Assembly: GCA_039045975.1 (NCBI GenBank)
Contig: JBCCJA010000010.1
Coordinates: forward strand, 1-64,000
DNA from: JBCCJA01 sp039045975
GTDB lineage: Bacteria > Planctomycetota > Planctomycetia > Planctomycetales > Planctomycetaceae
Length of the DNA: 64,000 bases
Direction of reading: 5' to 3'
Shown here: positions 53,857 through 62,188 of the stretch, piece after piece
Layout of the letters: each line of letters starts with the position of its first letter
Numbering within the stretch: position 1 is the first letter of the stretch
Program-made: the position numbers and the translations under genes
Notes under the pieces: model-generated
Told to the model about the DNA's origin: nothing
The model's input: the letters and a program-made list of their open reading frames with translations, nothing else
Database searches by the model: none

Positions 53857-56076
53857 GTGCCCGTGTTGACGCCGTCCGATCCGATCCTCGTCGCGCTTTC
53901 GCGTCATTTCGCCTGCAAATCGGGCGGTTTCGTGCTCCCGCCGGGATGCGGCCCGGCCTACACGGCGGACGAATTTTCGGCGTGGGCGGAGGCCCGCGGG
54001 CTCGAGGCGCGGGTCGGCGTCTGCGAACCGTCCGAACTCGGGCGGCTGCTCGACGAATCGACCGCCGCGGTGCTGCTCGGTGATCCCCCGGCGGAGGTTT
54101 CGGGCGACGCCCCACCGCTGAGGGACGGCCGACGGGGCCGATTTTCAGGAGAGGGCGGACGGCCGACGGTCGTCCTCACGAGACTTTCACGGACGTCGTT
54201 CCGGGCGGTCGATGAGCACGGTGACGCCCGCGACGCTGCGAAAGCGGAAGACCTGATCGACGGCCGAGAGGGGCCGGTGAGGTTCGTCATGATCAATCGC
54301 AAAAACCACAAAGGCGTCGCCGGGTTCCCGGGGGCCGACGAGCCGCCCCCGCCGTTCAAGCGGCTGATGGCGCTGATGCGTCCCGAATGGGAAGAGATCC
54401 GCGTCGTCGCCGTGTTCGCGGTCTTCGCCGGTCTGCTCGCGTTGGCGACGCCGCTCGCGGTTGAGGCGCTCATCAACACGGTCGCGTTCAACCGCGTCTA
54501 CTATCCGGTCGTGGTGCTCGCGTTCCTGCTGTTCGCCTTCCTGGCGTTCGAGGCGGCCGTCAAAACGTTCCAGACGTACGTGGTCGAGCTGTTGCAGCGG
54601 CGGACGTACGTGCGGCTCGTCGCGTCGCTGTCGCGCGGGCTGCCGCGGACGGCCCCGCGTGCGTTCGACGGACAGTACGGCCCCGCACTGGTGAACCACT
54701 TCTTCGACGTCGTCACGGTGCAGAAGGTGACCGCGTCGCTGCTGCTCGACGCATTGACGCTCGCGGTGACGGCGCTCGTCGGGATGGCGGTGCTCGCGTT
54801 CTACCACCCGTTCCTGCTCGGGTACGACATCGCGCTGCTGATCGCGATCGGGCTGACGCTGACCGTCGTCGGCCGCGGGGCCGTCAATTCGGCGATCAAA
54901 GAGTCGAAAGCGAAGTACCGGACCGCGGCGTGGCTGGAAGAGCTCGCCCGCCTTTCGGGCACGTTCCGGCAGTTCGGCGGGCCGAACCTCGCGATGCGGA
55001 ACGCCGACCGCATCGCGGGCGATTACCTGACCTACCGCGGCAAGCACTTCGGCATTTTGCTGCGACAGATCGTGACGATGCTGCTGCTGCAGGCGGTCGC
55101 GAGCACGGTCCTGCTCGGCCTCGGCGGTGCGCTCGTGATCCGCGGCCAGTTGAACCTCGGTCAGCTCGTCGCGGCGGAGCTGATCGTCGCGCTCGTCGTC
55201 GGCGCGTTCGCGAAGCTCACCAAGCACGTCGAGGCGTTCTACGACCTGCTCGCCGGCGTCGATAAACTCGGCGTGTTGCTCGATCTGCCTCGCGATCAGT
55301 GTGCCGGCGTCGAATCGCCGGGCGAGGTCGGCGAGCCGATCGCGATCGCGGCCCGCGACCTCGTGTACGGCGCCCCCGATCATCCGCTGCCGCGTCACAC
55401 CGATTTCGAGATCGCCGCCGGCGAACGCGTCGCGTTGGTCGGCCCGTCGGGTTCGGGCAAGTCAATGCTCTGCGAAGTCCTCGCCGGTCAGCGGGCCCGG
55501 CTCGGCGGGCAGCTGACGATCGACGATTTCGCGCCTGAGGAACTGCGGCCGGCCGCCCGCGCGTCGCGGATCGCGTACGTGCGCGGCAACGAGGTGTTCG
55601 CGGCGACGGTCGCGGAGAACATCGCCTGCGGCCGGCCCGACGTGACGAACGCCGTCGTGCGGGACGTGCTGACGAAGGTCGGCCTGCTCGACGCGGTACT
55701 CGCCTCGGGCGGGTTGGAGACCTCGCTGACGGCCGAGGGACACCCGCTGACCGACGCGCAGTGTCGGCGACTGTCACTCGCACGGGCGATCGCCGGTCGG
55801 CCCGGACTGATCATCGTCGACGGCCTGCTCGACGGCTTCGCCGACGACGAGATCGAGATGCTCGTCGATGTCCTCACCGACCGGGAGGCGCCTTGGACGC
55901 TGATCGTCGTCACGGGCCGGGCCGCGATCCGCGACGCCTGCGACCGTGTCATCGACGTCTCAACCGGGTCGGACAACATGACCGGGCTCGCCGGTGCGGC
56001 CGTCGGCGGCGAGAACGGCAACGGACACAGCAACGGTAACGGACACGGAAACGGCAACGGGCATCACGACTCATGA
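53857..56076 (+). CDS. HlyB-like ABC exporter with degenerate nucleotide-binding domain
   Basis: The start at GTG 53857 gives 739 aa. Residues 5-145 may be a degenerate C39-like domain without a convincing catalytic set. About 180-450 holds five to six membrane helices. The NBD starts near 495. Walker A is intact (GPSGSGKS, 529-536). The Q-loop reads AYVRGNEV (no Gln). The signature is LTDAQ (631-635). Walker B reads LIIVDG with Gly656 for the catalytic Glu, and the H-loop reads VVTGRA with Gly687 for His. The tail is His/Asn/Gly-rich. It is the first gene of a type I secretion-like operon, coupled by ATGA to the HlyD gene. Confidence 0.88.
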   Translation: MPVLTPSDPILVALSRHFACKSGGFVLPPGCGPAYTADEFSAWAEARGLEARVGVCEPSELGRLLDESTAAVLLGDPPAEVSGDAPPLRDGRRGRFSGEGGRPTVVLTRLSRTSFRAVDEHGDARDAAKAEDLIDGREGPVRFVMINRKNHKGVAGFPGADEPPPPFKRLMALMRPEWEEIRVVAVFAVFAGLLALATPLAVEALINTVAFNRVYYPVVVLAFLLFAFLAFEAAVKTFQTYVVELLQRRTYVRLVASLSRGLPRTAPRAFDGQYGPALVNHFFDVVTVQKVTASLLLDALTLAVTALVGMAVLAFYHPFLLGYDIALLIAIGLTLTVVGRGAVNSAIKESKAKYRTAAWLEELARLSGTFRQFGGPNLAMRNADRIAGDYLTYRGKHFGILLRQIVTMLLLQAVASTVLLGLGGALVIRGQLNLGQLVAAELIVALVVGAFAKLTKHVEAFYDLLAGVDKLGVLLDLPRDQCAGVESPGEVGEPIAIAARDLVYGAPDHPLPRHTDFEIAAGERVALVGPSGSGKSMLCEVLAGQRARLGGQLTIDDFAPEELRPAARASRIAYVRGNEVFAATVAENIACGRPDVTNAVVRDVLTKVGLLDAVLASGGLETSLTAEGHPLTDAQCRRLSLARAIAGRPGLIIVDGLLDGFADDEIEMLVDVLTDREAPWTLIVVTGRAAIRDACDRVIDVSTGSDNMTGLAGAAVGGENGNGHSNGNGHGNGNGHHDS

Positions 56077-57560
56077 GCACCGAAACCGCCAAGCCGCCGG
56101 TCGAGAAGACGTCGACGCCGGGCGGCCCGCCGCCGCTGGAGCCGCAGGGCCCGATCGGCGGCCTGCCGGTCCTGACCGCGACCGAGTTTCCGTCGATCGA
56201 CCTCGCGAAGAAATCGAAGGTGGCGCACCGCTGCGCGACGATCCTGCTCGCGTCGTTCGGCGTGACGGTCGTCGGGCTGCTGTTCCTGCCTTGGCAGCAG
56301 AACGTATCGGGCAAGGGCCGCGTGACGGCATTCAATCCGTTGGAGCGGCCGCAGGTGCTCGAGTCGTTCGTCTCGGGCCGGATCGTGCAGGTGCCCGAGG
56401 GCATCATCGACAACGCTGCGGTGAAGAAGGGTCAAGTGCTCGTCGAGATCGGCGGCGTCGACCCGTTCCTGATCCAGAACCTGACCAGCCAGCGGGACCG
56501 TGCCGAGCAGAAGGCCGGCAATATGCGGTCGCTGATTGCGACCTATGAAACGAAGCTCGAGACCGACCGGATGAGTCTCGATCTGACGACGGCGTTGATC
56601 GAGCAGCAGATCGACGTCGCCAAAGGAGAGCTGGAGGAGAAGCAGGCGGAGCGTGCCGAGGCCGAGGCCGAAGAGTTCCGGGCAAAGCAAATCCTCGACC
56701 GGACGCGGAAGTTGCTCGACCGCGGCGCGACGTCGGAAGACAAGTTTGAGGAAGCCGTGCGGAAGGAAAAGGCGACCGCCGCGAAACTGAACAAGACGAT
56801 CGCCGCGGTCGAGGCGGCCGAGGCGAAGGTCCGCGAGAAGCAAAAGTCACTGACCCAGAAGCTCAATGAGATCCAATCGAAGATTCAATCGGCTGCGGGG
56901 CTCGTCGACGACGCCCGCGGTAAACTGGCCGCGGCTGAGAAAGAGGTCTTCGACGCCCAGTCGAAGCTCAACAAGCAGGAGCAGCAGGTCGTTACCGCGC
57001 CGCGGGACGGGTTCATCAATCAGGTGCTCGTCGCTGAGGGGATGGCGGTCAAGCCGGGCGACAAGCTGATCTCGCTGGTGCCTGAGTCGGCCGACCCGGC
57101 GGTCGAGATCTGGGTCGACGGGAACGACGTGCCGCTGGTTTCTTCGATCGCGGAGGACGGCGAGGGCAGTCACGTGCGACTGATGTTCGAGGGCTGGCCG
57201 GCGGTGCAATTCGCCGGTTGGCCGTCGGTTTCGGTCGGCACGTTCGGCGGTGTGGTCGCTTCAGTCGCGCAAAACGACGCCGGATCGGGAAATTTTCGCC
57301 TCGTCGTCGTTCCCGACCCGACCGACCGCCCGTGGCCGTCGACAAAGACCGAGCCGGGTAAACGGAATTACCTGCGCCAGGGCGCCCGCGCGAACGGGTG
57401 GGTGCTCCTGAATCGGGTCCCGTTGGGATACGAACTGTGGCGCCAGCTGAACGGATTCCCGCCGTCGGTCCTCCCCGGCGAGGACGCGACGATGAAGTCG
57501 TCGGGCGGCGGACCGCCGAAGGACGACAAGGCGCCGAAGCCGCCCAAGGTCAAACTCTAG
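56073..57560 (+). CDS. HlyD-type periplasmic adaptor protein
   Basis: The 495-aa protein overlaps the ABC gene by four bases (ATGA). A cytoplasmic Pro-rich start leads to one membrane helix (TILLASFGVTVVGLLFLPW). A biotinyl/lipoyl-like half follows (GRIVQVPEGIIDNAAVKKGQVLVEIGGVDP). A long coiled-coil hairpin covers about 135-300 (KEKATAAKLNKTIAAVEAAE, KQKSLTQKLNEIQSKIQ), then VVTAPRDGFINQVLVAEGMAVKPGDKL returns to the lipoyl domain and a beta-barrel region. It should bridge the ABC exporter to the TolC-like protein. Confidence 0.92.
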   Translation: MSTETAKPPVEKTSTPGGPPPLEPQGPIGGLPVLTATEFPSIDLAKKSKVAHRCATILLASFGVTVVGLLFLPWQQNVSGKGRVTAFNPLERPQVLESFVSGRIVQVPEGIIDNAAVKKGQVLVEIGGVDPFLIQNLTSQRDRAEQKAGNMRSLIATYETKLETDRMSLDLTTALIEQQIDVAKGELEEKQAERAEAEAEEFRAKQILDRTRKLLDRGATSEDKFEEAVRKEKATAAKLNKTIAAVEAAEAKVREKQKSLTQKLNEIQSKIQSAAGLVDDARGKLAAAEKEVFDAQSKLNKQEQQVVTAPRDGFINQVLVAEGMAVKPGDKLISLVPESADPAVEIWVDGNDVPLVSSIAEDGEGSHVRLMFEGWPAVQFAGWPSVSVGTFGGVVASVAQNDAGSGNFRLVVVPDPTDRPWPSTKTEPGKRNYLRQGARANGWVLLNRVPLGYELWRQLNGFPPSVLPGEDATMKSSGGGPPKDDKAPKPPKVKL

Positions 57561-59356
57561 CGGCCGTCGCGGCCGTGCTGCTCGGCGTCGTCGGCTGTGC
57601 GACGACGCCGTCCGGCCCGTGGGCCGCCAAGGACCGCCCGGCCGACCACGTCATCGCAGACGCTTCCCCTTTGCGTCGCGTGGACGAGTCGGTTCCGACG
57701 GACCACGAACCGGCCGTCGCTGAGGAAGATGCCACCGGGAGCGTGGAGGCTGTCGCAGCCGCCGAGGTCGACACACAGGCCGATGCGGCCGAGTCGATCG
57801 TGCTGACGGCCGCGGAAGACTTCGAGCCGCCACAGATCTCAACACCGGTCGAGTACGGCGAGTCTGACAGCTCTGCCGCACCGCCGGCCGACTTCGATCC
57901 GGCCGACATAACGACGTCCCGCGTCGGTCCGACCGACTTCGCGGCCCTCCCGTTCGGCATGGCGCTGACGCTCCGAGACGTCGAAGCGTCGGTCCTGAGC
58001 GAACGGTTCCCGCCGCTCGTCGAGGCGATCAACAAGCGGACGATCGCGTACGGTGTGCAGCTCGCAGCCTCCGGCGAGTTCGACACGAAGCTAACGTTCG
58101 ACTCCGAGAATCAGGTCCTCGACTTCTACCCGAATTACCGGCAGAGCGCGGCGCTGAAGCAGCCGGTCTACGAGGGGGGCGAGGTCTTCGGCGGGTACCG
58201 CGTCGGCCGCGGCTTCTTCGAGCCCTGGCTGCAGGATCTACAGACCGACGACGGCGGCGAATTCAAGGTCGGCTTCATCAAGCCGTTGTGGCGGGACGTC
58301 GACATCGACGAGCGGCGGGCGGCGTTATGGCGGGCCGGGTTCGAGCGGCAGGCGGTCGAGTTCGAAGTCGCCCTCGACCGCATCGGCTTCCTGTTCGACG
58401 GGTCGATCGCCTATTGGGATTGGGTTACGGCAGGTCGGAACCTGCAGATCGCCGAGGACCTGCTTCAGATCGCGCGGACCCGCGACGAACGGCTGCGGAC
58501 CCGCGTCGAAGTCGGGCAAGACGCCGAGAACAAGCTGATCGATAACCGGCGGCTGATCGTCAGCCGCGAGCAGAAGCTGATCGCCGCCGAGCAGAAGTTC
58601 GCCGAGTCGTCGGTGAAGCTGTCGATCTTCCTGCGGGACAACACCGGAGTGCCGATCCTGCCCGACAAGGGCCGGCTCCCGCAGATCCCGCCGCAGGACG
58701 CATGGACCGGCGCCCCGCCGGACGAGCTCGCGATCGCCGACGCCCTCGCCCGGCGTCCCGAAACCGCGTTGTTCAACGCGACGCGTCGGGCCTTCGAGGT
58801 CGACCTGAATCAGGCCCGGAACACGTTCCTGCCGAACCTCGACGCGAGCCTCGTCGCGTCGCAGGACATCGGCAGTCCGACGTCGTCGCTGGCCGACAAG
58901 TCTCCGTTCAGCTTCGAGGCGTTCCTGTTCTTTGAGACGCCGCTGCAGCGGCGAAAGGCACTCGGAAAGATCCGCGCTGTCGAGGGTAAGCTCGCGCAGC
59001 TGTCGGCGAAGCTGCAGTTCGCCCGGGACAAGATCACGGCCGAGGTGCGGGCGGCGCTCGTCGCGCTGGAGGCGGCCGCGGAGCAGATCGTGTTCGCGAT
59101 CGAGAACCGAGACCTCGCCGCGGAACTGGCGGAGATCGAACGCCTCAACGAAGACGAGGGCGCGTCCGATCTGATCAACGTCAACATCCGCGAGCTGCAG
59201 GCGGCCGAGGCGGCGTTGTCGGTCAACGAGGCGATCCGCGACTACCGGATCGCGGAGGCGGCGTTGCGGGCCGCGGTCGGCCTGCAGAGCGTCGCCGACC
59301 CGCTCCCGACCGGCGTGCCGATCGCCCCGCTGCCGATCCCGGTGCTGCCGGAGTGA
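57437..59356 (+). CDS. TolC-family outer-membrane efflux lipoprotein
   Basis: The start is unresolved. The only in-frame start codons before the signal sequence are GTG at 57398 and 57437, both inside the HlyD gene, so the genes overlap by more than 100 bp. The lipoprotein signal LAAVAAVLLGVVGC falls just after the HlyD stop. After an acidic linker, residues from about 165 match the TolC/OEP fold, with long helices (EDLLQIARTRDERLRTRVEVGQD, KLIAAEQKFAESSVKLSIFL, KLQFARDKITAEVRAALVALEAA) and a second repeat ending ALRAAVGLQSV. It completes the ABC-HlyD-TolC export set and converges on the Hsp20 genes. Confidence 0.85.
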   Translation: MAPAERIPAVGPPRRGRDDEVVGRRTAEGRQGAEAAQGQTLAAVAAVLLGVVGCATTPSGPWAAKDRPADHVIADASPLRRVDESVPTDHEPAVAEEDATGSVEAVAAAEVDTQADAAESIVLTAAEDFEPPQISTPVEYGESDSSAAPPADFDPADITTSRVGPTDFAALPFGMALTLRDVEASVLSERFPPLVEAINKRTIAYGVQLAASGEFDTKLTFDSENQVLDFYPNYRQSAALKQPVYEGGEVFGGYRVGRGFFEPWLQDLQTDDGGEFKVGFIKPLWRDVDIDERRAALWRAGFERQAVEFEVALDRIGFLFDGSIAYWDWVTAGRNLQIAEDLLQIARTRDERLRTRVEVGQDAENKLIDNRRLIVSREQKLIAAEQKFAESSVKLSIFLRDNTGVPILPDKGRLPQIPPQDAWTGAPPDELAIADALARRPETALFNATRRAFEVDLNQARNTFLPNLDASLVASQDIGSPTSSLADKSPFSFEAFLFFETPLQRRKALGKIRAVEGKLAQLSAKLQFARDKITAEVRAALVALEAAAEQIVFAIENRDLAAELAEIERLNEDEGASDLINVNIRELQAAEAALSVNEAIRDYRIAEAALRAAVGLQSVADPLPTGVPIAPLPIPVLPE

Positions 59357-59366
59357 TCTGTCCGCG

Positions 59367-59834
59367 CTACTCGGCGGCGATTTCGATCCGGCGGGCCGGG
59401 CCGCGGTCGACACGCGGCAGCGTGACTTTCAGCACGCCGTCTTTCATCGACGCCCCGATCCGCTCGTGATCGATCTGGTCGCTGAGGATGAACGAGCGGA
59501 CGAAGTCGCCGACCTCATACTCGGCATAACCGGCACGCCCCTCGACGGGGGCCGTCACGTGTCCGTAGAGCGTCAACTTGTTGTTCTGCACCTGTAGGTC
59601 GAGCGTCTCGACGGTCACGCCCGGCAGGTCGGCGACGAGGACGAGGCCGTCGTCGCTCTCGTAGATATCGATCGGCGGTTTGAAGAGCGGGCCCTCGGAC
59701 GGCGGGGCCGCTTCCGGGGCGGTCTGTTCGTCGTCGGTCGCGGTGCGGAGGATCGGTGTCAGGCCCGCTTGGGGTGGAGTGGCCTCCGCGGGCGGTTCGA
59801 CCGGTGCGTCGGGCGTTATCGGGTCTTCGCTCAT
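59367..59834 (-). CDS. Hsp20 small heat-shock protein (second of pair)
   Basis: The ATG at 59832-59834 overlaps the stop of the upstream Hsp20 gene (ATGA). The 155-aa product has a Pro/Glu-rich N-terminus, then an alpha-crystallin domain: FKPPIDIYESDDGLVLVADLPGV, NKLTLYGHV, YEVGDFVRSFILSDQID and ASMKDGVLKVTLPRV. The C-terminal IXI-type motif is RRIEIAAE. It acts as an ATP-independent holdase. It differs clearly from its partner, so hetero-oligomers are possible. Confidence 0.93.
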   Translation of the reverse strand: MSEDPITPDAPVEPPAEATPPQAGLTPILRTATDDEQTAPEAAPPSEGPLFKPPIDIYESDDGLVLVADLPGVTVETLDLQVQNNKLTLYGHVTAPVEGRAGYAEYEVGDFVRSFILSDQIDHERIGASMKDGVLKVTLPRVDRGPARRIEIAAE

Positions 59835-60283
59835 GACGGCTCCTCGCCCGGGGTGACGCGGATCTGACGCGGTCGCGCTTCCGGGGCGCGGGGCAGGCGG
59901 ATCTTCAAGACGCCGTGCGAGAAGCTCGCCGACATCTCGTCGGCGACGACCCGCTCCGGCAACGGCAGCGACCGCTTCCACGAGCCGCGGTAGCGTTCCG
60001 CCCGCAGATAGCGGGCGTCCTCGACGCCCTCGGGCGCGTCGCGTTTGCCGGCGAGCGTCAGCGTGCCGTCAATGACCGAGACGTCGAGGTCGGCCAGGGC
60101 CACGCCCGGCAGCTCCGCCGTGATCACGAACGCGTCGCCGTCTTCGTAGACGTTGACCGGCGGGAACGGCCGGCCGACGCGCCCGCCCGCCATCGAGACC
60201 GAAACGGTCCTCAGGAGTTGGTCGACCTCACGCTCCAGATCGCGGAGCGGGTCCCAGTCTCGGCGGAGGCGATAAATCGGCAT
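59831..60283 (-). CDS. Hsp20 small heat-shock protein (first of pair)
   Basis: The start ATG at 60281-60283 gives 150 aa (MPIYRLRRDWDPLRDLEREV). The alpha-crystallin domain has PPVNVYEDGDAFVITAELPGV, GTLTLAGKRDAPE, RYRGSWKRSLPLPERVVAD and ASFSHGVLKIRLPRA, followed by a short tail with QIRV. It is co-transcribed with the following Hsp20 gene. A short AT-rich patch lies upstream, but no CIRCE element or recognisable heat-shock sigma site was seen. Confidence 0.94.
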   Translation of the reverse strand: MPIYRLRRDWDPLRDLEREVDQLLRTVSVSMAGGRVGRPFPPVNVYEDGDAFVITAELPGVALADLDVSVIDGTLTLAGKRDAPEGVEDARYLRAERYRGSWKRSLPLPERVVADEMSASFSHGVLKIRLPRAPEARPRQIRVTPGEEPS

Positions 60284-60338
60284 ACGGATCGAAGGCTGCA
60301 AGACTCGCGCCGGACCGCGTGACGTCAGAGGCGGACTG

Positions 60339-60364
60339 CAAACCTTTATCAGAAAATAACTTAC
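60339..60364 (-). promoter_or_regulatory. AT-rich promoter-like patch upstream of the Hsp20 pair
   Basis: The 195-bp gap between divergent Hsp20 and coaD genes contains a run rich in A/T. On the minus strand it reads GTAAGTTATTTTCTGATAAA, with TATTTT and GATAAA as possible -10 boxes about 60-80 bp before the Hsp20 ATG. No strong -35 match was found, so this is tentative. Confidence 0.3.
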
Positions 60365-60478
60365 AGCGGCAGCACGGGCTCGCGAATGTCGGGCCCGGCC
60401 GTTTTGGCAGGTCCGACGCGCGGCGACCGGCCCCGATCGCTAGATTTCTCATGCCCTCCGGACCTACGGCCGCCGCCC

Positions 60479-60988
60479 GTGTCGCTCGATCCCCGCCACG
60501 CCGTCTACGCCGGCAGCTTCGACCCGCCGACGGCCGGGCACCTAGACCTGATCCGCCGTGGGGCCGCGTTGTTCGGCCGCCTGACGGTCGCCGTCGGGGT
60601 GAACCCCGATAAGCAGACGCTGATGACCGCCGACGAGCGGGTCACGCTACTCGAAGAATTGACGGCCGGAATCGACAACGTCCGAGTCGGCTCGTTCAGT
60701 GGATTGACGGTCGATTTCGTGCGGGACGAAGGGGCCGCCGTCATGCTCCGCGGGCTGCGGGGTCTGGCCGACATCGAACTCGAGCTGACGATGTCGCTGA
60801 CGAACCGCAGCCTCGCGCCCGACATCGAGACCGTCTTCCTCATGGCGAACGCCGAATACACGCACATCTCGAGCACGCTGATTAAGCAGATCGCCAAGCT
60901 CGGCGGGCCCGGGGTGACCGGGCAACTGCGAGAACTCGTGCCCGCCCCGGTCGTCGCGCCGCTGCTGGCGAAGTATCACGGTGAGTGA
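60479..60988 (+). CDS. coaD: Phosphopantetheine adenylyltransferase
   Basis: The GTG at 60479 gives 169 aa, close to the family length; an ATG at 60386 would add 31 non-conserved residues. It has AVYAGSFDPPTAGHLDLIRRGA with the T/H-x-G-H nucleotidyltransferase motif, VGVNPDKQTLM, RGLRGLADIELELTM and the closing HISSTLIKQIAKLGG. It makes dephospho-CoA from phosphopantetheine and ATP. An intrinsic terminator follows. Confidence 0.94.
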   Translation: MSLDPRHAVYAGSFDPPTAGHLDLIRRGAALFGRLTVAVGVNPDKQTLMTADERVTLLEELTAGIDNVRVGSFSGLTVDFVRDEGAAVMLRGLRGLADIELELTMSLTNRSLAPDIETVFLMANAEYTHISSTLIKQIAKLGGPGVTGQLRELVPAPVVAPLLAKYHGE

Positions 60989-61002
60989 TTAACGCCCTTA
61001 TG

Positions 61003-61025
61003 AGCCCGCGGCGCGGGCTTATTTT
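61003..61025 (+). terminator. Rho-independent terminator after coaD
   Basis: AGCCCGC at 61003-61009 pairs with GCGGGCT at 61013-61019 around GGC, followed by TATTTT to 61025. Confidence 0.75.
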
Positions 61026-61049
61026 CGAACCTTCGAAGAGATCCTCACG

Positions 61050-61640
61050 ATGGTCAAAACCGCGTCGACGATGCTGCCGCTCGGCACCGCCGCTCCCGAG
61101 TTCTCTTTGCCGAACATCGACGGCTCGACCGTGTCGCTGGGCGACTACGCCGGCAAGCCGCTGCTGGTGATGTTCATCTGCAACCACTGTCCGTTCGTGA
61201 AACACCTGCGGTCGGCTCTCGCCGACTTCGGTAAGGAGTACGGCGGGAAGGGGCTCGGGGTCGTCGCGATCAGCTCGAACGACGTCGCCAACTACCCCGA
61301 CGACTCGTTCGAGAAGATGAAAGAAGAGGCCGCCGACGCCGGCTACACCTTCGCCTATCTCTACGACGAGTCGCAGGCGATCGCGAAAGCCTACACCGCC
61401 GCCTGCACCCCCGACTTCTTTCTGTTCGACGGCGAACACGACCTCGTCTACCGCGGCCAGTTCGACGACAGCCTCCCCTCGAACGGCGTCGACATCACCG
61501 GCACCGACCTACGGGCGGCCTGCGACGCAGTCCTCGCCGGCGACGAGGTCGACCCGATGCAGAAGCCCTCGATCGGCTGCAACATCAAGTGGATTGAGGG
61601 GAGCGCCCCCGATTACTTCACGGGGCAGCCGGCGGTTTGA
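61050..61640 (+). CDS. Thioredoxin-like/AhpC-TSA family redoxin
   Basis: The 196-aa protein has the peroxiredoxin-like opening LGTAAPEFSLPNIDGSTVSLGDYAGKPLLVMFICNHCPFVKHL. The active-site CXXC is CNHC, and the cis-Pro region is ACTPDFFLFD. No signal peptide is visible, so it is probably cytoplasmic. It likely reduces disulfides or peroxides; the electron donor is unknown. It is followed by a REP-like pair and a convergent RidA-family gene. Confidence 0.9.
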   Translation: MVKTASTMLPLGTAAPEFSLPNIDGSTVSLGDYAGKPLLVMFICNHCPFVKHLRSALADFGKEYGGKGLGVVAISSNDVANYPDDSFEKMKEEAADAGYTFAYLYDESQAIAKAYTAACTPDFFLFDGEHDLVYRGQFDDSLPSNGVDITGTDLRAACDAVLAGDEVDPMQKPSIGCNIKWIEGSAPDYFTGQPAV

Positions 61641-61647
61641 GAGGGCC

Positions 61648-61737
61648 GTAGGGTCCGCTGTGCGGACCGTGCCGAAATAGGTGGAGCCGTCGACTAGGCG
61701 CGAAGTCGCAGAGGGTGGTCCGCACAGCGGACCCTAC
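61648..61737. repeat. REP-like inverted pair, GTAGGG type (copy B)
   Basis: A 21-bp arm at 61648-61668 is perfectly inverted at 61717-61737 with a 48-bp spacer. Each arm is GTAGGG plus an internal hairpin (GGTCCGC/GCGGACC around TGT). It lies between convergent genes; the right arm overlaps the RidA-family stop codon (61734-61736). The organisation matches the pair at 48942-49026. Confidence 0.75.
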
Positions 61738-62183
61738 GACATCGCCTCGAAGATCGCCTCGATCTCCACCGCCACGCCCAACGGCAATGCCGCCACGCCG
61801 ACCGCTGACCGGGCCGACCGGCCGGCTTCGCCGAACGCCGTGATCAGCATCGAGCTGCAGCCGTTCATGACTTGCGGCTGGTCGTCGAAGTCGGGCGTCG
61901 AGGCGACGAAGCCGACCGCCTTGACCACGCGGGCGACCTTGTCGAGCGAGCCCAGCTCGCGGCGGACCGTCGCGAGCAACGCCAGCGTCGCCTGGCGGGC
62001 GGCCCGTTGGCCGTCGGCGACGTCGAGCCCGTCGCCGAGCCGGCCCTTCGTCGTCGAGATGTGCCCCGACAGGTGCAGCAGGTCGCCGACGCGAACGACC
62101 GGGACGTACAGCCCGGCCGGCTTCGGTGGGTCGGGCAGGTCGAAGCCCTCGGCGGCGAGGCGGGCTTCCGGCGTATCGGACAT
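61734..62183 (-). CDS. RidA/YjgF family protein
   Basis: The start at ATG 62181-62183 gives 149 aa. It has LHLSGHIST, GQRAARQATLALLATVRRELGSLDKVARVVK and ARSAVGVAALPLGVAVEIEAIFEA, the RidA-fold signatures including the Arg expected to bind the substrate carboxylate. RidA proteins hydrolyse reactive enamine/imine intermediates; this longer subgroup may differ. Its stop lies within the right arm of a REP-like repeat. It follows the DUF11 gene by a few bases on the same strand. Confidence 0.9.
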   Translation of the reverse strand: MSDTPEARLAAEGFDLPDPPKPAGLYVPVVRVGDLLHLSGHISTTKGRLGDGLDVADGQRAARQATLALLATVRRELGSLDKVARVVKAVGFVASTPDFDDQPQVMNGCSSMLITAFGEAGRSARSAVGVAALPLGVAVEIEAIFEAMS

Positions 62184-62188
62184 GGCGG

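Noticed and set aside
53857..54310. Functional C39 bacteriocin-processing peptidase at the ABC exporter N-terminus
   Set aside because: The N-terminal region has loosely similar secondary structure, but the conserved QxxxxDCG-type Cys motif is missing.
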